Origin: Brachypodium distachyon
Lineage: Eukaryota > Streptophyta > Magnoliopsida > Poales > Poaceae
DNA length: 64,000 bases
NCBI RefSeq assembly: GCF_000005505.3
Contig: NC_016135.3
Location: 28,172,758 to 28,236,757, forward strand
Reading direction: 5' to 3'
The position numbers and the translations under genes are program-made. Shown one piece after another: positions 55,940-64,000 of the stretch (positions are counted from its first letter, which is position 1; each line of letters begins with the position of its first letter). The notes under the pieces are model-generated. The model ran no database searches. It was not told where the DNA came from and saw only the letters and a list, made by a program, of their open reading frames with translations.

Positions 55940-58900
55940 TCAATGCAAAGCTTCTTTGGTGACCATGCCAAGAGCTTCTCGAAACTTCTCGAACTTTGAT
56001 TTGTTGAGACTCTTGGTGAGGATATCTGCAGTCTGGTCTTCTGTCTTTGTTGGCACCATCTCAATTTCCCCCTTAAGGACCTTTTCTCTGATATAGTGGT
56101 AGTGCACCTCTATGTGCTTTGTCCTTGCATGGAAGACAGGATTTTCTGCTAGCCTTATGGTGGATAAGTTATCACAGAAAATCCATACCTGATCTTTTGG
56201 AGTTTGATGAAGGTCTTCCATCAATTGTTTAAGCCAGGTGCTTTCTTGTGCTGCCGCTGCCGCTGATCGATATTCTGCTTCAGTACTTGACAGTGCCACT
56301 GTAGGTTGCCTTTTGCTGCACCATGTTATGGCTCCCGATCCAAGACTGAAGAGATATCCAGTGGTTGATCTCCGTGTATCACAATCTCCGGCATAGTCGG
56401 CGTCGCAGTAACCAATAACCTGGCATTCTTTTGTTTTCTTATATAGGATGCCATAATTTAAGGTGCCTTTGACATACCTGAGTATTCGCCTTATTGCATC
56501 AAGGTGAGGCTTTTTTGGTGTGCTCATGTATCGGCTTGCCATTCCAACGGCATAGGAAATATCTGGCCGACTAAGTGTCAGATAGATAAGACTCCCGACC
56601 AGTTGCCGATACATGGTTGCATCCTCCAAGTTCTTTCCTTTGTCTTCTTGAAGTCTTGCGTTAGGATCCATAGGAGTGGAAATAGGTTTGCAGTCAAGCA
56701 TCCCATACCTCTTAAGAAGGTCTTTCGCATACTTTTGTTGGCCTAAGAATATCCCATTCTTAGTGTGCTCCACCTCAAGTCCAAGGAAGTGTCTTAACTC
56801 ACCAAGTTCCTTCATTTGAAATCTCACGGAGAGATTTTCCCTTGTCCTTTCTATCTCCTCGGAGTAATCTCCCGTGATGATCAAGTCATCAACATAGACT
56901 AGAACTATTGCTAGTCTTCCTTCCTTGGCCATCACAAATAAACTAGAGTCTGATGGAGCAACTTTAAAGCCATTGTGTACTAGGAACTCACCGATCTTTC
57001 CGTACCATGCTCTTGGTGCTTGCTTTAGCCCGTAGAGTGCCTTCTTTAGTTTGCAGACATGCTCGGGGTATTTCTTGCTCTCAAACCCCTTTGGCTGCTC
57101 CATGTAAATCTCCTTGTCAAGTTCTCCATGCAGAAAGGCATTCTTGACATCCATCTGCCACAACTCCCAAGACTTGCTGGCAGCCAATGCAAGCAAGACT
57201 CGAACTGTTGTGATTTTTGCCACCGGACTGAATGTTTCTTCGTAATCCAGTCCATACTCCTGCGAGAAACCTCGTGCCACAAGTCGAGCTTTATACCTTT
57301 CAATTGAGCCATCTGTTCGGGTTTTCACTTTGTAGACCCATTTGCAGGATATTGGCTTTACGTCCTTTGGCTTTGGCACTAAGTCCCATGTTTGGTTTTC
57401 CTTTAGTGCCTTAATCTCTTCTTCCATCGCCTTCTGCCACTCAGGGCCTCGTGCTGCTTCTTCATAGGAAGATGGCTCAATAGGTAAAGACTCATCGGCA
57501 AGAGCAGCATTAGCGTACCTTGGATTGGGCTTCCTGGGTCTTGTTGATCTTCGAAGTTCTTGATCATGCTCCTCGGTTTGTGGCTCTTCAGGTTGGTGTA
57601 TGCCAGTCTTCCACGGACTCTTGGTCTTACTTGGTGAGCTCCTTTCTCCTTCACTTGGGGTTTCTAGCTTTTGATCTCTTTCTTCTTCTATAACCTCCTC
57701 CACGTCAGGTGATTCAGGAATCTCTTCTTTCTTAGGGGACCACCATGAAGAAGCTTCATCGAACACAATGTTCCTTGAGGTGTGACATTTACCTGTGGTT
57801 GGATCACAACACCTCCATCCTTTTCGAGCATCATCGTAACCAACGAAGATGCACCTCTTCGCCTTCTTTTCAAACTTGGTTCTTAGGTGATCTGGCACAA
57901 AGATATAGCATACGCAACCAAATACCTTGAGGTGGCTGATGGCTGGTTTCATCCTCCAAAGCTTCTCATGTGGTGATTTGAACCCCAACCTCACTTGTGG
58001 TAGCTTATTAATCACATGAGCTGCAGTCCTCATACACTCAGCCCAGAATCTTCCAGGAACATTTTTGGCATGCAACATACTCCGACAAGTTTCCGCAAGG
58101 TGACGATTCTTGCGCTCCGCTACTCCATTTTGTTGTGGAGTATTAGGGCAAGTTAACTGCCTTTTTATCTTATTTTTCTTGAGATAGATGGTGAACTCAT
58201 TGGATAAATATTCTCTCCCATTGTCAGTGCGTAGGCACCGTATCTTATACTCGAGTTCACCTTCTATCATATCCTTAAATTCCTTAAATTTCATAAAGGT
58301 CTCAGACTTCTCCTTCATAAAATATACCCAAACGTACCTTGAGAAGTCGTCGATGAAGGTCACCATGTATCTCATGCCTCCAAGTGATATTTGCTTGACT
58401 GGGCCAAAGACATCTGAGTGTATGAGCTCTAGAGGTACCTTTGACTGATGCTGCGACTCCTTATATGGCAATTGGTGGGCCTTGCCATACTGACATCCAG
58501 CACAGACCATGTCTGTACGGATATCAAGATCAGAAAGCCCCTTCACTACGTGCTTCTCCATCATCTCCTTCAACTTGTGGTAGCTGATGTGTCCAAGCCG
58601 CGCATGCCAAAGATCAGCAGTCTCATTCTTTCGAGTCTTGTCTACGTATGCTGACTCAGCAGAGAGCACAAAGAGTGAGTCTCTCTTTTTCCCTTCCTTG
58701 ATGGGTGTGCCGATCACCTTGAGCCTTCTGAAGATTGCTACTTCTTGTGGACCAAACAGAACATACTTCCCTTCTGCTGTCAGTTGAGGTACTGACAACA
58801 GATTCTTCTTCAAGCCTGGGACGTGATAGACTCTCTCAAGTTGGAGTTGTTGAGTACCATACCTTGGAACGGCTGTCTTTCCAACATGGGAAATCGATAG

Positions 58901-60112
58901 CTTGGAGTTGTTAGCTGTCAGCACCATTTTTCCTCCCTTGTACTCGGTCATATCTTGCAGCTTGTTGTCATCATTAGTCATATGGTTGGAGCACCCAGAA
59001 TCAACGATCCAATCATCTTTATAGTTGATTTTTGGATCCTTGATTGCTGCAAGGGCTGGCGCCTCCATGTCCTCCTCCAAGTCTTCTATGTCAACCTCTT
59101 GAGAGTATCCAGCTTCGGCGTCCCATTCTTCTTCGCTCATGGATGCTTCTAGAGTGATCTCCTCTTTCTCTTTTGTGGTGGCCACATTCCCTTCATAACG
59201 CCTTCTTGGATATCGACATTCTCGAGTAAGGTGACCTTTCTTACCACAATTGGAGCATCCATCATTTGACCTCCTTGGAAATCGGCATTCTCGAGCAAAG
59301 TGACCTGCCTTGCCACAATTGAAGCATCCATCACTTGGTCTCCTTGCATTCTTCTCGTACCATTTTGGTCCTTGTCTTTCTCGTTGGTCTCCCCCTGAAG
59401 AGTTGCTTCTCTCCTTTGGATGTTCTTTCCCACCTTCTGTCCACTTAGGCTTGGGCTTCCATTGTTTTTGGTGTGGGCTCTTCTTCTTAGTGAAAAGTGC
59501 CTCCTCTTCTTCCTTTATGGTTATGCTCCCCATCTTCTTAGCTAACTCCTCTTGATTTACCAATAAATTCTCCAACTCCACTACTGAAGGTGGAGTAGGC
59601 CATCCCATCACCGCAGCCATAAACCCATTGTATTCGGGTCTAAGACCGTGGATGATGATTCTCTTCATCCGAGTCTCGCTCACCTTCTCATCCGGGGCAA
59701 GTTGGGATATCTCACGGCAAATAAACTTCACCTTCGAAAAATATTGACTGATGGATAGATTGCCTTGTGAGATACCTGCGAGCTCATTTTCCAAGAGCTG
59801 GAGCCGTGCTTCATTTTTCCTTGAGAATAGCTTCGCCAAAGTCTCCCATGCCTCCTTAGGTGTCTTCTCATCACGGATGTGCTCCAATAGGTCCTCTTCG
59901 ATGGTCGTCTTCAATACAAACATGGCCTTCCCTGACTTGATCTTCCATTTCCGCAAGGCATCAGCATTCTCTGGAGGAAATGCTTCGGTGCCCGCAACGA
60001 CCTCCCATAGGTCCTGACCTTGTAGGTAGGACTCCATACAGGTCTGCCAATAGCCATAGTTGTGGCTATTAAGCTTCCTGATCCCGCTGCTTGAGCTAGC
60101 AAGATCCGCCAT
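55940..60112 (-). CDS. Copia gag-pol polyprotein, uninterrupted, 1,390 aa
   Basis: A single frame encodes all parts of a copia element. Gag is at residues 1-~300 with the UBN2-type start (LNSHNYGYWQTCMESYLQG) and two CCHC knuckles (CFNCGKAGHFAREC and CSNCGKKGHLTREC). The aspartic protease site is DWIVDSGCSNHMT. The pre-integrase HARLGHISYHKL comes next, then the integrase core with HSDVFGP, FIDDFSRYVWVYFM and a downstream Glu in the NGVAERKN region. Reverse transcriptase has WQMDVKNAFLHGEL and the catalytic YVDD. RNase H is at the C-terminus with SSTEAEYRSAA and ADILTKSL. The order protease-integrase-RT-RNase H is the copia (Ty1) order. No stop or frameshift is seen. The lineage within copia is not fixed by eye; it looks Tnt1-like overall. 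Confidence 0.97.
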   Translation of the reverse strand: MADLASSSSGIRKLNSHNYGYWQTCMESYLQGQDLWEVVAGTEAFPPENADALRKWKIKSGKAMFVLKTTIEEDLLEHIRDEKTPKEAWETLAKLFSRKNEARLQLLENELAGISQGNLSISQYFSKVKFICREISQLAPDEKVSETRMKRIIIHGLRPEYNGFMAAVMGWPTPPSVVELENLLVNQEELAKKMGSITIKEEEEALFTKKKSPHQKQWKPKPKWTEGGKEHPKERSNSSGGDQRERQGPKWYEKNARRPSDGCFNCGKAGHFARECRFPRRSNDGCSNCGKKGHLTRECRYPRRRYEGNVATTKEKEEITLEASMSEEEWDAEAGYSQEVDIEDLEEDMEAPALAAIKDPKINYKDDWIVDSGCSNHMTNDDNKLQDMTEYKGGKMVLTANNSKLSISHVGKTAVPRYGTQQLQLERVYHVPGLKKNLLSVPQLTAEGKYVLFGPQEVAIFRRLKVIGTPIKEGKKRDSLFVLSAESAYVDKTRKNETADLWHARLGHISYHKLKEMMEKHVVKGLSDLDIRTDMVCAGCQYGKAHQLPYKESQHQSKVPLELIHSDVFGPVKQISLGGMRYMVTFIDDFSRYVWVYFMKEKSETFMKFKEFKDMIEGELEYKIRCLRTDNGREYLSNEFTIYLKKNKIKRQLTCPNTPQQNGVAERKNRHLAETCRSMLHAKNVPGRFWAECMRTAAHVINKLPQVRLGFKSPHEKLWRMKPAISHLKVFGCVCYIFVPDHLRTKFEKKAKRCIFVGYDDARKGWRCCDPTTGKCHTSRNIVFDEASSWWSPKKEEIPESPDVEEVIEEERDQKLETPSEGERSSPSKTKSPWKTGIHQPEEPQTEEHDQELRRSTRPRKPNPRYANAALADESLPIEPSSYEEAARGPEWQKAMEEEIKALKENQTWDLVPKPKDVKPISCKWVYKVKTRTDGSIERYKARLVARGFSQEYGLDYEETFSPVAKITTVRVLLALAASKSWELWQMDVKNAFLHGELDKEIYMEQPKGFESKKYPEHVCKLKKALYGLKQAPRAWYGKIGEFLVHNGFKVAPSDSSLFVMAKEGRLAIVLVYVDDLIITGDYSEEIERTRENLSVRFQMKELGELRHFLGLEVEHTKNGIFLGQQKYAKDLLKRYGMLDCKPISTPMDPNARLQEDKGKNLEDATMYRQLVGSLIYLTLSRPDISYAVGMASRYMSTPKKPHLDAIRRILRYVKGTLNYGILYKKTKECQVIGYCDADYAGDCDTRRSTTGYLFSLGSGAITWCSKRQPTVALSSTEAEYRSAAAAAQESTWLKQLMEDLHQTPKDQVWIFCDNLSTIRLAENPVFHARTKHIEVHYHYIREKVLKGEIEMVPTKTEDQTADILTKSLNKSKFEKFREALGMVTKEALH

Positions 60113-60269
60113 GGTGACTTGCGCCCAGCGTCAAGTAAGCTTTGGTCCCGGACCAGCTTCACAGTCCTAGACTGTGCACCAGCAGAGTCTCCCCTCAGCG
60201 CCTTCTTGTTGCACCGAACAAAGCAAGCACCCCGTGCTTACAACTCTTCCTCCAAATGACGGTCCCGGA

Positions 60270-60287
60270 CCACCTGCTCTGATACCA
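60270..60287 (-). other. Primer-binding site
   Basis: TGGTATCAGAGCAGGTGG on the minus strand, two bases inside the 5' LTR. It complements the 3' end of initiator methionine tRNA, the usual copia primer. Confidence 0.9.
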
Positions 60288-60289
60288 AC

Positions 60290-61000
60290 TGTAGAGAATT
60301 CGAGGTGGACCTAACACACTACGAGAGGGCCTATTCACCTATACCAACTACTTTGGTGTAGTTGATTAGTCCCTTTTTATTTCTACTTACTTAGTGCAAG
60401 CTTCCGGGCGGCAGAGCCACTCACGTTAAAGCAAGTCTTGAATCCGGGCGGCTATGCCACTCACGTTGAAACAAGACCGTTGTGATTCCGGGCGAATCCG
60501 CTCACGTTAAATCACAACTTATATGCACTAAGTACTTAGAAATAACAAGGCCTAACCGGGAGACTTATATGAACAAAGTAGTACTATATTGCTTTAGGAA
60601 TATTAGTACAAGAGAGAGCATACACACCTTACACTTGCTCACACCTTGTTCTCCACCTTCTTCACTTCTTTATTCTCTACTACTCAAGGTGTGAGGCAAG
60701 GGCCTCTATTTATAGGACTACATGGCCATTGGATCTTTGACATGTGTCAAAATCTTAGCCATTGATACAAAATATCTAAAGCCTTCCACACACTTCTACA
60801 TAAATATCTAGATACTACAAGGTTTCCTATTTATTTATTTTAAACTCCTATTCTAGAATATTCCAAAGCTTCTTCATGCATATCTAAACACTAGAAGGTT
60901 CCCTCTTTTATTTATTTTATATTTTAGAGTATTCCATAGTAATGTCTTCTTTCTTGTAATATTGAGAACACTCTAGAAGCTTGCATTGTATTCTCCAACA
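60290..61000 (-). repeat. Copia 5' LTR
   Basis: 711 bp, starting TG at 61000 on the minus strand. TATAAATA at 60707-60714 places U3 at about 61000-60685 and R/U5 at about 60685-60290. Transcription would therefore begin about halfway through the LTR. Confidence 0.95.
60396..60518 (-). other. Three tandem stem-loop-forming repeats in the copia leader (R/U5)
   Basis: On the transcribed (minus) strand, unit 1 (60518-60479) has arms GTTGTGATT/AATCACAAC, 9 of 9 paired. Unit 2 (60477-60435) has GTCTTGTTT/ATTCAAGAC, 7 of 9. Unit 3 (about 60437-60396) has inner arms GCTT/AAGC. Inside each is AACGTGAG, a small inner hairpin (GCGGATTCGC, GTGGCATAGCCGC or GTGGCTCTGCCGC) and CCCGG. The arm sequences differ between units but stay complementary. 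Function unknown. Confidence 0.6.
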
Positions 61001-61380
61001 TGCTCGCGCTTGGCATAAATGCATTACGAATTTTAAACACGTGCATGGATCTCGATGATGCATGCATGGATCGAGGCGAGATCGAGCAGGATTTGCGGCA
61101 GCCTGCATGCATGGATGCTCTCCATCACGTGAGCAAATGACTCTAGGGATTCCCCATAACTTCACACGTGGTATGTGTCGACGATCGATCCAAATTGCCC
61201 AGTGTGATATATATACTTGCACCGTTAATTGCACCCTTGCACATGTGATTCCTCATTTCTCTAGGCCGATCACTGTGTACGAGTAGCTGCGTGCAGCGCA
61301 GGAGGGATCATGATGCCAAACTAAAAAAAAAACCGACAAGGAGGGAATACGCCGGCCTTTGCATCGATCGATGCAAACTA

Positions 61381-61487
61381 CTCCCCTTGATTCTAAATTC
61401 TTGACTCAGATTTGCTCAAATATGAATGTATTTATTTTTCAAAAGCGTTTAGATACATGTAATATTTCGACAACAATTTAGGACAGT
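61381..61487. mobile_element. Stowaway MITE, decayed, same family as 32518-32630
   Basis: Starts CTCCCCTTGATTCTAAATT after TA and shares the core with the first copy in reverse orientation (AGATACATGTAATATTTCGACAACAATTTAGGA). The right terminus is degenerate. Confidence 0.75.
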
Positions 61488-62994
61488 AATACGCATAGCT
61501 GATGCGGGTTTAAGTAATCCGGATTCCATGCACGGTAGGCATGGTTTGTGGACGCCTAGATCTAAACCCTAGCTAGATCTACACGTGGCGGCCAACAATA
61601 TAGTCATTTTGATGTGTTCACCGACACTAGCTATTAGTACCTGCAGCGATCGAACCATCATGCCAAAGCCAAACTAACGGGCAGGGCTGGCTACTGGCAC
61701 ACGATTATTAGTTGGAGACATTAAAGAAACGAGCATGCAGAAGCCACAACCCACTATGATGAGCTAGCGTATATAAATATACGAGTGTAAGTTTTATAAT
61801 CGTAATGTGGTCTCACGCTCTCCACGAACCCTCCAGGAGGAAGCAGAGTGGCGAGAAGGGCCATGGCCAAGGAAAAAAAATCTCATCGAACGACACTTTG
61901 GATTTCACAAAGCGCTCGAGCGAACCACAGGCAGTTGCGCATGAATCCTGATTTTACTGAACCACTCTCCATCGGGTCCACCGCGTGGAGAAACGACCCA
62001 GGTCGCATAGGGTTTTTTTTTTCCCATGGCCAATAATGTCCTGCTGCTTGATGGATCATGGCTCAGTTACCAGCTTACCACTGATCCCACACGTTCTGTG
62101 TGCACTAATTAAGCTGGGAGTGAGTGTGGCATCCTCGCGCCAACACCTAGCTAGATTTAAAATAAAGAATCTGGCGGTTGATGCTGATCAAGTAACGCAT
62201 AACTAAGCTAAAAGAGAACAAAAATCGATGATGGATCGAGCAACGGTAGGCACACGCATCTGATCACGTGATCGATGATCCAGTAAACGTAGTTGCAAGC
62301 ATTGACTGATTTTCGGCCGGTCTACGGTCTACGCACAACCTCAGAGCATCTGTTCCCAGTTGTCTGAAAAACGTGCACACGGTTAGCTAGTAGATGTCAG
62401 TTTTTTTGAAAGGTTGGGAGACAATGACTTCCATCAGTATATTCTCAGCTGGAATACCAGAAATCAGACCTTTTTGACGCGCAAAGTAAAACTGACAGAC
62501 AGATTAGCCGAGAGGGGTAGAGTGGCGTGAGCAAAAAAAATCATATCGTACTAGTATTTTGCATGGGTGTTCATGGTTTACTCTTTCCTTGTCGGTTTCT
62601 CATAGAGAAGGAAATAACATGTATGTTGTTTTTTCGTCAGTTTCACCCTGCCCTAATTAAAGAGGGCGGGGGTGGTGGGTGGGGTATTTCCTGTCAGTTA
62701 TAGTGATACCCATCACGAAAATATATAGTTCCTGTCAAGAAAGTTTGGATTCCTGGTGGCGATGAACAGAGGTGACAGTGGCAACAACATGAGACAGCAA
62801 GGAAAGTAGGAAACAAAGTTAGTGAAACAGACAGACACCAGTACTGGCCGACATATGCAAGCTGCAGATAGCAAGGCAGGCATATTCTAATTGACATGAA
62901 GCAGGCAGAAGATAAGCTAGCTAGCCTAGCTAGATATATCTAGTGCTCTCTTATTGCAAGCATGGAAGCTGCTGCATGTCAACGGTGCGAAATC
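61488..62994. other. Intergenic and 3' UTR of peroxidase 3
   Basis: No coding gene seen. A short stretch near 61775-61800 (ATACGAGTGTAAGTTTTATAATC) repeats sequence found at 52297-52317, next to the Mutator-like element, for unknown reasons. Confidence 0.4.
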
Positions 62995-64000
62995 TCAAAC
63001 GGAGGCCACGAACTCCTCGACGGCATGGACGAGATCTTGGGCCAGTCCAGAGTTCTTCCTGGTGCAGTTATCGCGGATCTGGCCGTTCCTCCCCTGGTCT
63101 CCCTGCATATGCGCGAGCTTGCTCATGGAGGTGCCGAACTGGCCAAAGAACCACCAATGGTTGCCGGCGAAGCCCTCGACGAGCCACCGGGTGCGGCCAT
63201 CGTTGACGAGCGCCATGTCGGAGGTGAGCAGCCCCTTCCCCTGCAAGAGGTTGACGAAGTAGGCGTTGTCGAAGTCGTTGGGGGTCGTCACGTCCAAATC
63301 CTGCCTCCAGCCAGGGATGTCCCTGCAGGTCTTGGAGAGCGCTTGCATGAACGCCGTGTTCTCGCCGAACCGGTTGCTGAAGCTGCCGCAGCTGGCCTTG
63401 CCGATGGTGTGCGCGCCGGAGAGCGCCACAAGGTCGAGGTTCTCCATGCCTTTCCTCCCGAAGTTTTCCAGGAGCTGGCTGACGTCGAAGAAGGGTGCCG
63501 GTAAGGACTGCTCGACGGCCGTGCGTGGAGCCGGCTCGAGGCTGTCGAGCCGGCCGGTAGGCACGGTGTAGTCCGGGCCCCCGGACTGCTTCACCGCCTC
63601 CCGGGTGGCCAGGTTCATGATGTCAGTGCAGGAGACGGAGCGCCACCCGCAGGCACGGTGCACCTTGTCACGAATGCTTTCGATGAGATCTAGAGCGGTT
63701 TGACGAAGACCCCCGTTCTGTGGCCTGATATCTTGCTCGGTGTTGGGTCCCGTCAGTAGGATCGACCCGTCGCATCCCTACATCAGAAAACATGTATATA
63801 TGAGGGGTCAGTGAGATCCGATAAATTAAAGGCTGCCCATGGCAGTTCAAAGGTGATCAATAGAGAAAGCGATGATATATCGTAACCATCGTACCTGAGG
63901 GAAGCAATCGTGGAAGGAGATGCGGAGGAGGCCGGCGGTGACACCGATGTCACTGCTACGCGCGGCCTGAACGGCGTTGCGCACAATGTCGTCACGGCAC
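62995..64000 (-). CDS. Class III peroxidase 3, N-terminus cut by right window edge
   Basis: Haem peroxidase of the same subgroup as peroxidase 2. The last exon is 63777-62995 (783 bp, open to the stop). The preceding exon runs from 63895 beyond the window and ends with LRISFHDCFPQ. The intron again falls directly after FPQ, before GCDGSILL. The proximal-His region is DLVALSGAHTIGKASC, then DFDNAYFVNLL. The seven Cys visible in the two exons are at the expected places; the first Cys seen (CRDD) probably belongs to the N-terminal pair. The VSCADI block reads CGWRSVSCTDI, one residue longer and with Thr for Ala. Signal peptide and promoter lie outside the window. Confidence 0.92.

Larger units (their letters stand above)
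55222..61000 (-). mobile_element. Complete copia-type LTR retrotransposon, 5,779 bp
   Basis: Two 711-bp LTRs (55222-55932, 60290-61000) run TG...CA. By eye they differ at three positions, all transitions. The element is transcribed on the minus strand, with primer-binding site, one long gag-pol frame and a polypurine tract in the expected order. Flanks are TGATC (55217-55221) and TGCTC (61001-61005), a five-base target duplication with one mismatch. With an intact coding region and nearly identical LTRs it is a recent and potentially active copy. Confidence 0.95.

Noticed and set aside
60396..60518. Hammerhead ribozyme in the copia leader
   Set aside because: The CUGANGA and GAAA core strings are absent; the repeats are described as stem-loops of unknown role instead.

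Overview
This is plant nuclear DNA from a grass. It holds spliced genes with GT..AG introns, GC-rich grass-type exons, class III peroxidase and FBD F-box clusters, Stowaway-type MITEs with CTCCCTCC termini and TA target duplications, and copia, LINE, CACTA, PIF/Harbinger and Mutator-like elements. The Stowaway family seen at 32.5 and 61.4 kb suggests a pooid grass such as Brachypodium. That is an inference from familiarity with the family; no search was run.

Layout. (1) 0-3.2 kb: 5' part of a CC-NB-ARC resistance gene on the minus strand, running off the left edge. (2) 3.6-13 kb: two decayed 5' fragments of FBD F-box genes on a duplicated segment, broken up by LINE fragments, a GC-rich terminal-inverted-repeat element and a 3.4-kb PIF/Harbinger element that carries only a Myb-like gene. 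(3) 13-21.6 kb: tandem pair of FBD F-box/LRR genes on the minus strand, one intact (504 aa) and one with a 1-bp frameshift. (4) 24.3-27.5 kb: intact Tubby-like F-box gene on the plus strand (455 aa). (5) 30.1-31.4 kb: intronless ROH1/BYPASS1-like gene on the plus strand (429 aa). (6) 34.3-46.2 kb: a 5'-truncated LINE with a 13-bp target duplication, split by a 9,013-bp CACTA element with a 3-bp target duplication. (7) 46.8-64 kb: three minus-strand class III peroxidase genes, the last one cut by the right edge. Between them lie a third full-length FBD gene in inverted orientation (500 aa), a Mutator-like element with what looks like a captured GEM-like gene fragment, and a complete copia retrotransposon with an open 1,390-aa polyprotein and near-identical 711-bp LTRs.

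The host genes are not an operon-like unit. The FBD genes and the peroxidases are locally duplicated families, while the Tubby-like and ROH1-like genes are single-copy here. Much of the rest is transposon history that can be ordered: LINE before CACTA; FBD truncation before segmental duplication, with a Harbinger insertion inside one broken FBD leader; copia as the most recent arrival, sitting 218 bp upstream of a peroxidase TATA box. Exon boundaries were set by hand from GT/AG sites, reading frame and comparison between paralogues. All identities rest on motif recognition, without database support.
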